Shown: positions 43,953 through 53,400 of the stretch, in pieces
Layout: each line of letters starts with the position of its first letter
Numbering within the stretch: position 1 is the stretch's first letter
Assembly: GCA_026416815.1 (NCBI GenBank)
Contig: JAOAEJ010000013.1
Span: 124,001 to 188,000 of the forward strand
Reading direction: 5' to 3'
DNA: 64,000 nt
DNA from: Clostridia bacterium
GTDB taxonomy: Bacteria; Bacillota; Clostridia; Acetivibrionales; DSM-2933
The notes under the pieces: model-generated
What the model was told of the DNA's origin: nothing
Databases searched by the model: none
What the model saw: the letters and a program-made list of their open reading frames with translations, nothing else
Program-made: the position numbers and the translations under genes

Positions 43953-44030
43953 AATTTGTAGGCAAGGATTGTATAAATCAATATTCATATTAAGATTACT
44001 TGTTAAAACTTTCAGGTATTTGCATAGGAG

Positions 44031-44114
44031 AACTAAGTCTGAACGTAGTGATTTTCAGCTAGAAAAGCACTTGTGATAAGTGGTGGGTTCTTAGCTGGAA
44101 ATCACTTCTTAGTT
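44031..44114 (+). repeat. Interspersed palindromic element, copy D
   Basis: Short end repeat AACTAAG/CTTAGTT with inner arms GTGATTTTCAGCTAG and CTAGCTGGAAATCAC-like (one slip, TTAGCTGG), around the loop CTTGTGATAAGTGG. The corresponding position in the duplicated flank (near 49650) has no element. Confidence 0.82.
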
Positions 44115-44228
44115 TGTTATTTATAATAATAAATTCGACATTTAAATGCTTTTTCCTTCATAGAATGTTAGTATTTGTTTTTATTGCGCACGGAGAATTA
44201 ATATGACTTTTAAGTTTGGCTATCTATG

Positions 44229-44326
44229 GATAACCAAACTTAAACTTAGTGATTTCCAGCTAGGGAAACACCTGTGGTAAGTGGTGATTGCCTAGCTGGA
44301 AAAAATCACTTTTAAGTTTGGTTATC
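44229..44326 (+). repeat. Interspersed palindromic element, copy E
   Basis: Perfect 16-bp terminal inverted repeat (GATAACCAAACTTAAA at 44229-44244, complement at 44311-44326). Inner arms TTTCCAGCTAGG and CCTAGCTGGAAA pair again; the centre is CACCTGTGGTAAGTGGTG. This is the best-preserved copy. Confidence 0.92.
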
Positions 44327-44349
44327 TATATATTTATATATTATAAATT

Positions 44350-44405
44350 AAAATAAGGGTAGGGGAGACAGCCCTATCATGGCTGCTCCCAATACCCTTA
44401 TTTTA
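44350..44405 (-). terminator. Terminator of the 44443-49269 gene
   Basis: Long stem AAAATAAGGGTA...TACCCTTATTTT with an inner GC-rich arm GGGAG.CAGCC/GGCTGCTCCC and loop CTATCAT. It has A and T runs on both sides and lies 38 bp beyond the stop codon of the minus-strand gene. Confidence 0.88.
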
Positions 44406-44442
44406 GATGAATTTTTCTACAGCGGCGCTTAATAGTCTAATA

Positions 44443-47400
44443 TTACAACTCCTCAAATACGGTAACCCTATTTCTTCCGGCTTCCTTTGATTTATACAAT
44501 GCACTGTCAGCAGCATTTATCAAGGACGACTGGCTGGAGGCATGGTGGGGGAATGCAGCAACACCCAGACTTATTGTAACCTTTATCTGTATACCGCTAT
44601 AGGTTAACTCCATATCTTCTACAGCCTGCCTTAGCCTCTCAGCATGAACTTTTGCGGCATTAACATCCATGTCCGGCAGTATGACGGCAAATTCCTCTCC
44701 GCCATATCGGGCTATAGCATCCACAGTTCTAAAGTTTTCCTTAGTGATTTTAGATATATTCACCAAAACGTGGTCTCCTGCCTGATGGCCGTATGTATCA
44801 TTAAACTTCTTAAAATGGTCAATGTCGAACATGATAAGTGAAAATACTCCATTGTACTTTTGCTGACTTTCAATTTCTTTATCTAACAAGGTTTTAAAAT
44901 GCTTATGGGTTATCAGTTCCGTAAGTCCATCGGTTATAGCCATTCTGTACAACTCCGCATTTTTTATAGATATAGCTGCCTGAGTTATAAAGACATTTAA
45001 AATGTCTACATCTTCCTTGGTAAATACAGCACTTGAAAGCTGGTTGGTGAGATAGCAGACCCCATTGATTTCATCATAATATTTTATAGGAATACACAAC
45101 ACCGACTTAGCAGCACTTGTAACTACGCTGTGGAAGGAGATATATTTCTCATCTTCCGCTGCATTTATAGTAATTACAGACTCTCCAGTCTCAAGTACCT
45201 TGTTGACTATATTTTCCGAAATATCTGTTGCTGCTTCCAAAGAGCCTTCATTTCTTTTGGAAACTACAGTCCTCATAAATCCTGTTTTTTTGTCTTTGAG
45301 CATAAGGTATCCGTTTTGTGCCCCGGTTACCTCTATAGCAAGATCCATAACCTTTTCCAAAAGTAAGTCAAGGTTTAGTATCGAGCTTATCTGCTGACTC
45401 ATGGATATTATGGAAGACATCCTCTGCGAGTAGCGTATACCCTGAGAAAATCTCTCGATAGAGTCGGAAGACTGTTGACCATCGATGCCAAGCTGTGCCT
45501 CACACTTTTTTATATATAACTCAGATTTTATCTCTTTAAATAAATTATATGCATACTCTGTGCTTTTCTTTGCTTCATCGAGTCTGCCAATATTTTTTAA
45601 AAATATGCTGTATTCAAAATATCCCAGTGCAATGCTATATTTAACCTTATATTTTTTAAAATGTTCTATAGCCTGTAAGAACAGCTTTTCAGCCTTCCTA
45701 TTATCATTTATCAGAGCACTATATTTTGCATTTACTCTCAAAGCGTGTCCATACTTTACCGGCCACTTCTTTGTTTTTCTAAGTGCAAACACGCAATTTT
45801 CCTTTATCGCTCCAAGTAGCTTGCCTCTTTCCTTTTCAGAAGATATATTCTCTATACTCACCACTTTAGCTATATAAACTTCAGCAAGGTAAGCAAAGAG
45901 ATTATCTGTATACATCCTCATGAGCTTGTTAGACTCATGCACCTTTTTTGCGTACTCGGTATATTCTACTGCTTTCCCTATATCTTCTTTTTGTACATAT
46001 ATATTTCCAAGTAAGCTACTTGTAAGGTATTCACAGAGGGGCTCTTTCTGATATACAAGCCTATAACTTTCAAGTGCATACTCTTCGGACTCCACAAGCT
46101 TTCCTTGTTCTAAACAGTGCCATGCCTTCATGAAGTAGGTCATACTAATTGGAAAGACTTCTACTGATCTGCTTGAATATTCAGCCAGCAGTTCGATATA
46201 GGACTCGGCTTCACTATATTGACCTAGAGAAATAGAGACCGAGCACAAATTAGATAGACCTAAGACAACCCCTTGATAGTTCCCTAAGCTTTTGTATAGT
46301 TTAATACATTCCAATAGACATTCTTTGCTTTTTTCAAATTCACCCATCCACATTAACATATATCCATACATTGAATATATCTCACCAAGGAGGTAATCAT
46401 TTCCAATTTCTTTGCCTATATTTATTGCTTTTTCAAAATACTCTATGGAGGCCTTAAATCTGGTAGCGCCACCAAGGGTAACACCCATACCACCCAATGC
46501 AAGTACCAGGCTGTTAGATTTCCCTACTCTAGATTCGCTGAGGTTGAGACCCTTCAATACCATATATATATGGCTCAGTAAATCGCTGAATAAAAAGATT
46601 AAGGAATTATCCTCAAAGGCTGATAACTGATACATAGTTACCCGTCTGCTATTTTCAGATTGGCCTTCAATAGAAATACTTGGCGGAAAACACTCGTGAA
46701 TCCTCAGAACTATGAATTCCTTTATGATTCCTGCTATTATACCGTGCGTAGATGCGGGAAACTTTTCACCTACTAATAATAGCCCTTGTCGGAAATGCTC
46801 TATTGACTTTTTGTAATTACCAAGTCTAAAATAGGCTTGGCTCATCTGCTGGAAGATTTCAGCCTTTTTAAAAGTATCTTTAACTATAGGCAGAAGCTTT
46901 TCAAATAATATTAAAGCCTCATCACTCTTTCCTATGAACACGTACAATTCTCCTGCACTTTTAATGCTGTCTATCCGTCTATCAGAATGTCCGTTGCCAT
47001 TAATCTCTAAATAATCTGCTGCTAGAAGAAAATATCTGATTGCAACTTCATTGGCATAGCTGTCTTTGGCTTTGATTGCTGCCGGATATACATATTCTAA
47101 TGCTTTATCTATGTCTCTGCTCTCTACATAGTGTTCTGCTAGTTCAAAAACTGCTTTATCCAAGTTATCACGATAATAAGTTTCTAAAGTATGTGCTATC
47201 TTGAGGTGCAATTCCCGCAGCTTTTCTCCATTTATGCTCTTATAGAAGGCTTCCCTTATCCTATCATGTACAAATATTATTTTCCTCATTTCAGCACTAT
47301 CCTGCTCTAAGAGTTGTACTCCTATTGCCCTATCAACAGCAGCCACAACTTCTTCTTCGCTCAACTCAACAAGATTGAAAAGAAGTTCAATATCAAACTT

Positions 47401-49269
47401 CTTTCCGATTACCGCAGCATGTATCAATACCTCTTTCTCGTTATCCTCAAGCTCGGCAATTCTTTTCATAAGCATATCTATCATGTTTGAGGGAATTTCG
47501 GTTTTGCCAAAAGCCTCTTTATTTATTTGCCAAACTCCTTCTTTATGTAATATTGCACTTTCATTGACAAGCTGTTTTAGTATCTCTATAGAAAAAAACG
47601 GATTACCCTTACTCTTTTTCAATATGAATTCCGATATCTCCTTTATGTTTTCCCCCTTATCGTATAGCAAGTTTGATATAAAATTTCTCATTCTTTCATC
47701 GTCGAAGGCTTTAAGCATTATTTGATGCAAGGGTTTGCCGCTATCTTTTTCAACTCTTATAAACTGTTGTAATATATGTCCATCAGTAACTTCATCATCC
47801 CTGTAGGTTCCTATAAGAAGTACAGGATATTTTGATATCTGATATAATATTCCCTTGAGGAGGCCCATACTTCCTTCGTCAAGCCACTGCAAATCGTCCA
47901 GCATGATAACGAGAGTTCCACTGGCAGAGCCCAGACCGCAGAAAAAATCGCTGACAACTTTCAGAAACCTGTCATTTTCACTATTGGGCTGAAGTTCGAT
48001 CAAGTCGGGACATTCGCCTAAAATTACATCAGCCATCGGGTTTAGTTTTAGTACAGCCCTTCCAAGGTTTCCTACACATTCTCTCATCTTTTCGTTGAGT
48101 TCATTTTTTTTCTCATCTTTATAATTATCATAAGCTTTTAGATAAGTATTTATTGCTTCCTTGAAAACACTATAGGGTATTTTGTTTTCTCCTGAAAAAC
48201 ACTTTCCATCTATAAATGTCCCTCTTTTTTCATAGACATAGCTTCTTAACTCTTCTACCAGCCTTGTTTTTCCTTTACCGGCTTCACCGCCGATAAGGCA
48301 TATACTTCCACAGCTGTTTGAAGCATTGTCAAACAATTTTTTTAGTTTGCTCAATTCTTCATCTCTGCCTATAAGGTTGGTTCTGTAGTTGAGATTGACT
48401 ATCTTATCAGAATATCCAGGTGTAAAGGTTTCTTGTCCGTTTTTATATTTCTCTATGTCTTTCAATAGCCCATCGACACTTTGATATCTTTTTTCAGGCT
48501 CCTTTTCCAAAAGTTTTAATACTATAGCTTCCAATATACTGGGGATTTCTTTGTTTAACCTGGTTGGCCTATCGGGGGTTTTTGCTGCATGCTGGTATAG
48601 TATAGTGCTGATATTATCCCCTCTAAAGGGCAGCTCTTGGGTCAGAAGCTGATAAAATATTACACCCAGTGAATATATATCAGATCTCTCATCTACCATT
48701 CTTTTTATTACACCGCTCTGCTCGGGGGACATATAGTATAGAGTTCCCACAAGCTCTTTTGCAGCATTTGTATTAAACTCTCTAATCTGTGCGAGACCGA
48801 AATCAATCAGCTTTATATCTAAACTGTCATTATCGTTTATAATTATATTTCCGGGTTTTAAATCCCTGTGCAATATATGTGCACTATGAATACACTTTAG
48901 AGCTTCACATAATCTATATATAAATTCAATAGTTTGGCCAATAGTAAAGGGTTTACCACTCTTTAGCATATTCTCTAGAGTATCGCCCTTAAGGTACTCC
49001 ATAGCCATATAGTGGAGGTCTTCTGTTTCTCCAACTTCAAAAACCTTGGCTATATAGGGGGAATTCAACTTGGCTACGGTATTAGCTTCGTTTCTAAACC
49101 TTATAATATCCTCTATTCTGTTTGAGGTAACATCTTTGTTCAGTACCTTAATGGCTATATGGCGGTTTTCCAAACGTTCTTGGGCAAGCCATACCGTACT
49201 CATGCCGCCTTCACCCACTTTTTTGATTATATGGTATTTGTTATTGATTGTTTTGCCAATGAGATTCAC
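44443..49269 (-). CDS. Giant signalling protein 3: Ser/Thr kinase - AAA ATPase - TPR - GAF - GGDEF, 1608 aa
   Basis: Start is GTG 49269, with GGGGTGATG upstream, giving M-N-L-I-G-K as in protein 2. Kinase: GEGGMSTVW, AIK, HRDLKPGN, DFG, GTLYYMSPEQSG. ATPase: Walker A GGEAGKGKTR, Walker B LVIMLDDLQWLD. GAF and GGDEF are almost the same as in protein 2 by eye; GGEEF is preceded by RTVD at the inhibitory-site position. The TPR-like middle (about 800-1200) differs at roughly every second residue, so the two proteins probably sense different partners but give the same output. All three have complete kinase and cyclase motifs and no visible frame damage. Confidence 0.93.
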   Translation of the reverse strand: MNLIGKTINNKYHIIKKVGEGGMSTVWLAQERLENRHIAIKVLNKDVTSNRIEDIIRFRNEANTVAKLNSPYIAKVFEVGETEDLHYMAMEYLKGDTLENMLKSGKPFTIGQTIEFIYRLCEALKCIHSAHILHRDLKPGNIIINDNDSLDIKLIDFGLAQIREFNTNAAKELVGTLYYMSPEQSGVIKRMVDERSDIYSLGVIFYQLLTQELPFRGDNISTILYQHAAKTPDRPTRLNKEIPSILEAIVLKLLEKEPEKRYQSVDGLLKDIEKYKNGQETFTPGYSDKIVNLNYRTNLIGRDEELSKLKKLFDNASNSCGSICLIGGEAGKGKTRLVEELRSYVYEKRGTFIDGKCFSGENKIPYSVFKEAINTYLKAYDNYKDEKKNELNEKMRECVGNLGRAVLKLNPMADVILGECPDLIELQPNSENDRFLKVVSDFFCGLGSASGTLVIMLDDLQWLDEGSMGLLKGILYQISKYPVLLIGTYRDDEVTDGHILQQFIRVEKDSGKPLHQIMLKAFDDERMRNFISNLLYDKGENIKEISEFILKKSKGNPFFSIEILKQLVNESAILHKEGVWQINKEAFGKTEIPSNMIDMLMKRIAELEDNEKEVLIHAAVIGKKFDIELLFNLVELSEEEVVAAVDRAIGVQLLEQDSAEMRKIIFVHDRIREAFYKSINGEKLRELHLKIAHTLETYYRDNLDKAVFELAEHYVESRDIDKALEYVYPAAIKAKDSYANEVAIRYFLLAADYLEINGNGHSDRRIDSIKSAGELYVFIGKSDEALILFEKLLPIVKDTFKKAEIFQQMSQAYFRLGNYKKSIEHFRQGLLLVGEKFPASTHGIIAGIIKEFIVLRIHECFPPSISIEGQSENSRRVTMYQLSAFEDNSLIFLFSDLLSHIYMVLKGLNLSESRVGKSNSLVLALGGMGVTLGGATRFKASIEYFEKAINIGKEIGNDYLLGEIYSMYGYMLMWMGEFEKSKECLLECIKLYKSLGNYQGVVLGLSNLCSVSISLGQYSEAESYIELLAEYSSRSVEVFPISMTYFMKAWHCLEQGKLVESEEYALESYRLVYQKEPLCEYLTSSLLGNIYVQKEDIGKAVEYTEYAKKVHESNKLMRMYTDNLFAYLAEVYIAKVVSIENISSEKERGKLLGAIKENCVFALRKTKKWPVKYGHALRVNAKYSALINDNRKAEKLFLQAIEHFKKYKVKYSIALGYFEYSIFLKNIGRLDEAKKSTEYAYNLFKEIKSELYIKKCEAQLGIDGQQSSDSIERFSQGIRYSQRMSSIISMSQQISSILNLDLLLEKVMDLAIEVTGAQNGYLMLKDKKTGFMRTVVSKRNEGSLEAATDISENIVNKVLETGESVITINAAEDEKYISFHSVVTSAAKSVLCIPIKYYDEINGVCYLTNQLSSAVFTKEDVDILNVFITQAAISIKNAELYRMAITDGLTELITHKHFKTLLDKEIESQQKYNGVFSLIMFDIDHFKKFNDTYGHQAGDHVLVNISKITKENFRTVDAIARYGGEEFAVILPDMDVNAAKVHAERLRQAVEDMELTYSGIQIKVTISLGVAAFPHHASSQSSLINAADSALYKSKEAGRNRVTVFEEL

Positions 49270-49351
49270 GAGACATCACCCCATCCTAGTACTTGTTAAC
49301 ATTACAAATTTCTGTCGATTCTAACGCTTAAAATGCACTTTCTTGATTGTT

Positions 49352-49396
49352 GTGCCTTGCCCGCTAGAAATAAATTCTGTTACAAGGCACTAGCGG
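49352..49396 (-). promoter_or_regulatory. Interlocked inverted repeats (pseudoknot-like) in the leader of signalling gene 3
   Basis: GTGCCTTG at 49352-49359 is complementary to CAAGGCAC at 49383-49390. CCGCTAG at 49361-49367 is complementary to CTAGCGG at 49390-49396. The two pairings interlock in the order A-B-A'-B', so they can form a pseudoknot or two mutually exclusive hairpins. The segment falls at the start of the transcript predicted from the promoter at 49406-49434 and ends about 80 nt before the GTG start. It is absent from the duplicated flank of gene 2. Confidence 0.5.
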
Positions 49397-49405
49397 TAAA
49401 ACCCC

Positions 49406-49434
49406 GTTATATGAGTTCATTTATTGTTAGTAAA
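49406..49434 (-). promoter_or_regulatory. Predicted promoter of signalling gene 3
   Basis: On the minus strand: TTTACT (49434-49429), a 17-bp spacer, TATAAC (49411-49406). Four of six and five of six matches to consensus. Transcription would start near 49399, giving a leader of about 130 nt. Confidence 0.5.
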
Positions 49435-49487
49435 TTTTATTTAAAATTATCTTTATTTGATTGGTTTTATACTTTTAGAAATCTACA

Positions 49488-49586
49488 GATAACCAAAGTT
49501 AAACTTAGTGATTGACCGTTAGGCAATGAGCTGTGATAAATGCGACTTGCCTAATTGGATAAAATCACTTTTAAGTTTGATTATCT
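49488..49586 (+). repeat. Interspersed palindromic element, copy F
   Basis: Terminal arms AGATAACCAAAGTTAAA and TTTAAGTTTGATTATCT pair with two mismatches. The centre GAGCTGTGATAAATGCGA matches copies B and C. It lies just left of CAAGGATTGTAT, the same landmark that borders copy C, but in the opposite orientation to C. Confidence 0.85.
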
Positions 49587-50460
49587 TTGGACAAGGATTG
49601 TATTGGTAAACATACATTTTAGATTACTTGCTAAAATTTAAAGCAGTTGTATAGTAATTAGATTCGACACAAAACTTCTTTTTCCTTCATGGAATGGCAG
49701 TGTTTGTTTTTTATCGCAATTAATTGGACTAACGGGTGCGGGAGAAGAATGGTTTAGAACGCAAGGTATAAGACAGTTCTATTGACACTTTATAGTATCT
49801 TAATATTATTTATATCGGGAATTTTCACTTGGACAAGTACCGTTACTGCTCCACTTGGATAAGTTTATACACTTCCTATGTATAAAGTAGTAAAAAAATC
49901 TGCTATAGCTTATGTAATGTGCACTAAAAAGCTGTTGAATACAAATATAAATATAGCTAATATTGACAAAAAGAAGTAGAGTGCTATAATAAGCATATAC
50001 AACGAGAAATTTCAAAACTGCAATAATTGCAGTACTTTCTAAAATATTTATGATATAAAAAGTTACAGCTACTACTATCCCAATAGAGATAAGTTTCTTT
50101 AACTAAAATAATCTATAATACTTCATAAGTTTAAATATATAAATAATTCGTTTGTCCTTAGTTGAAGAGTACAAACATTTTGGACAGAGGCACGGCGTAT
50201 AATAAATTTAGCAGTGGCGGTGAAAGTTTTTGCACACCAGCGCAAACGTGTGCGTAAATGGTCACTACAATATTTGTGTACATCAAAGCTAGTTATATCA
50301 ATGGGCTTGAGTTATGCACACGGCTAGAGAGAATACAAGAAAGGGGGTGGTTATTTAGGAGATATGTTTTGTGTGAACTTACATTACATATGGGAGGTGA
50401 CCAGGGCCAGGTTTATTTCAAGTTTAAAAACACAGATAAAATAATAGGAGGTAGTGTACA
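49587..50460. other. Intergenic region between signalling gene 3 and the amylase
   Basis: The left part (to about 49740) is the duplicated flank. The right part contains a consensus promoter (49963-49990) and a leader of about 460 nt for the amylase gene. Short open frames at 49806-50015 (minus) and 50258-50464 (plus) lack binding sites and family features and are not accepted as genes. The leader holds a small hairpin GCACAC...GTGTGC at 50232-50253. I recognise no known riboswitch. Confidence 0.6.
49963..49990 (+). promoter_or_regulatory. Full-consensus SigA promoter upstream of the amylase gene
   Basis: TTGACA at 49963-49968, 16-bp spacer, TATAAT at 49985-49990. Both hexamers match the consensus exactly. 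Transcription would begin near 49997, about 460 nt before the TTG start at 50461. Confidence 0.75.
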
Positions 50461-53400
50461 TTGAAAAGAAAAGTATCAGCAAGAGTACTATCATTATTAT
50501 TAGTACTAATGTTTTGCCTTAGTCTATTTTCACCGATAGACGGGGTTTTTGCAGCAAATGTGAATTACACTGTGAGCTACACTAATAGCACAGCTTCTAC
50601 CGTTTATCTCCATTGGGGAGTAAATGGCTGGACTGGTGTTACCGACACGCTCATGACAAAAAGCGGTACAACATTTACGGCGACCATCAGTGTTGCCGAA
50701 GGAGCAACGTTAAACTACTGTTTCCATATTACTGCACCATCAGATTATTGGGACAGCAACGGCGGCAGTAACTGGAACGTGGTTGTTCCTGTAAGCGGCA
50801 AATATGAAGCGGAGCAAGCTGCTCTCTCAGGCGGAGCTAAAGTCAATACCAATCACACAGGATATACCGGGACGGGGTTTGTAGACGGATATACTGCCAG
50901 CGGTGCAACAACAACCTTTACGGTATCTGCGGCTTCAGCGGGCAGCTATAACACTACGCTAAGGTATGCCAATGCAACAGGCAGCACCAAAAAACTATCC
51001 ATCTATGTAAACGGTACAAAAATAAAACAGATCAGTCTTACAACCCTTGCAAACTGGGATACATGGTCAAACCAGACTGAATCGCTCACTTTAAATGCAG
51101 GCAGTAATACAATTGCCTACAAATACGATTCCGGTGACAGCGGCAATGTAAATCTTGATTATATTATCGTTGCAGCCGGGGCTACTCCAACTCCAACGGC
51201 AACTGCGACCGTTACACCAACACCAACACCAACACCAACGCCAACACCAACACCAACGCCAACACCAACACCAACACCAACACCAACAGTAACGCCTACA
51301 CCTACGCCAGGATCTGGCTTAACTGTCCACTTTAAAAAACCGTCTACTTGGAATACTGCGGTAAGGATACATTATTGGAATCTGACTCCAAGCACTGTTC
51401 CGACTAGCGGTGCATGGCCTGGAATATTAATGAATTCCGAAGGAAATGATTGGTATGTATATACCATTCCCGGTGCAACAAGCTGCAGTATAGTATTTAA
51501 TGACAGTAATGGAAAACAAACCGGCAACCTGACAAGAAGCAGCACCGAAGGTTGGTATTTTACAGATAACCAGTGGTATAACTCAAATCCTGATGCTCCA
51601 AAGGTTCCTGTAATAAGCGCTGCGCCAACTCCAACTACATACCCGTCTAATCAGAGTGTAGTCTTAACAAGCAGCAATACTGGAGACAAGATATATTACA
51701 CTGTGGATGGAACAACTCCTACAACATCCTCACCGCAGTATTCTGCACCAATTAGTGTAACGTCAGCTTCAGCGACAACAGCAAAAACAACGACAATAAA
51801 AGCTTTTGGGGTAAATGTAAACAATGAGGCTGGAAGTGTTTATACTTTTACATATACAATAGACCCCAATCTGGACACCGAGAAGCCTACTATAGTTTCC
51901 AATCCTCCGTCAGGAAGGTCAGACACAGCTATAAGTGTAACATTCACAATCAAGGACAACAAGGCGGCAACTACGAAAGCCTATTATACAACAAATGGAA
52001 CCACGCCTACTACAGCTTCAACGTTATATGTTTCGGGTAACGCAACAGCAGGATTGACAGGGCCTGTAATTAATGTTACAGCTACCACTACATTCAACTT
52101 CCTGGTTGTTGATGGAGCGGGCAATCAAACAACTCAAAACTTCTATTACAGTATAGGACCAGATACAAAAGGCGATTTCAGAGAAGAGTCCATCTACTTC
52201 CTGATGACTGCGAGATTCTATGATGGTGATTCGTCAAATAACAGATATACAAGAGCAGATGCTACAAGTGGAAACAGAGCTAATAATGATCCACCATGGA
52301 GAGGCGATTTCAAAGGCCTTATTCAAAAGCTGGATTACATTAAGGCTCTCGGCTTTACTGCAATCTGGATTACTCCACCGGTACTGAACAGAAGTGATTA
52401 TGATTTCCACGGATATCATGCGTGGGATATGACCGCAATTGATAAAAGGCTTGAATCTCCGGGAGCGACTTACCAGGATTTAATTAATGCTGCTCATGCT
52501 AAGGGCTTGAAGGTTATTCAAGATATCGTTTTAAATCACAGCGGCAGATATGGACTAAAGGATTTTTCACCGGTAAAGTACTGGGGTGATTCCAGTGATC
52601 CCGAATGGGGTGATGGCACCACAATAGATTATTATGACGTTGAGAACAAAAACTTCACTTACAATGGACTTGATGTTGAACCTGTGTCAGGTAAATCATG
52701 GTATAACGGTGATTTGTGGCAAAAGGAAAAACCAAGCTTACCATGGAACCCGGATTTGTCATTATGGGGTACTCCTACACAGTACCGTTCACCGAACGGG
52801 TATAAAATATGGAACTTCCAGTGGCCAAATCTTACACTTTTTGACCCAACAAAATACCATACAGGCTGGCTGCAGAACTGGGAGGATGAGACATGCCAGA
52901 CAGGAACAATACATGAAGATTGTCCTGATTTGGATACAGAGTCGGCTGTAACTCAAAACTACCTTATCAATGCATACAACAAATATATAGACATGGGAGT
53001 AGACGGCTTCAGAATTGATACTGTCAAACATGTCAGCAGGAACACTTTCAACAGAAGATTCATACCGGCATTCAAAGAAAGAGGCGGAGAAAACTTCTTT
53101 ATGTTTGGCGAAGTGTGTACACGTGTAAATGAAGTGTGGAACCATGGTGTTCCTCCGCTCTCTACACCATTCTATACTTGGAAGGAAAGGCAAACCTACA
53201 GTGCCGATGACCATGCAGCAGCCCATGAAGCCTATGTATATGAGAATGGGCAAGGTCCTAATAATCAGCCGGTTTCAAACAATGCATTCTTGAGCGGCAA
53301 CGCATACCATACTCCTGACTATACAAAGTATTCTGGTATGTCAGTTATTGATTTCCCAATGCACTGGAACTTCAGTAACGCACAATCGGCATTCAACATC

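Larger units (their letters stand above)
38995..49740 (-). repeat. Tandem duplication of a kinase-GGDEF gene plus its upstream flank
   Basis: The unit 38995 to about 44200 recurs as 44443 to about 49740, in the same orientation. The similarity continues beyond the start codons. Shared blocks include AACATTACAAATTTCT, CAAGGATTGTAT, ATTACTTG and TTTTTCCTTCAT, in the same order in 43851-44165 and 49299-49695. The palindromic elements in the two flanks differ in presence and orientation. Confidence 0.85.

Noticed and set aside
43864..44326. CRISPR-like cluster (three palindromes in a row, copies C, D and E)
   Set aside because: Units are 84-98 bp, differ in sequence and are separated by unequal gaps; no cas genes are nearby. 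They are dispersed palindromic elements.
49806..50015. 69-codon minus-strand open frame rich in Tyr and Ile
   Set aside because: Composition reflects AT-rich spacer; no binding site; it overlaps a consensus promoter on the other strand.
49997..50460. Known riboswitch (c-di-GMP, c-di-AMP or others) in the amylase leader
   Set aside because: None of the conserved core sequences I know could be found; a covariance-model scan would be needed to settle it.
50258..50464. 68-codon plus-strand open frame in the amylase leader
   Set aside because: No binding site at its ATG and no recognisable domain; its end overlaps the amylase start. A leader peptide cannot be fully excluded but is not supported.
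51214..51288. Short tandem array considered as CRISPR or regulatory repeat
   Set aside because: It is an in-frame coding hexamer repeat giving a Thr-Pro linker.
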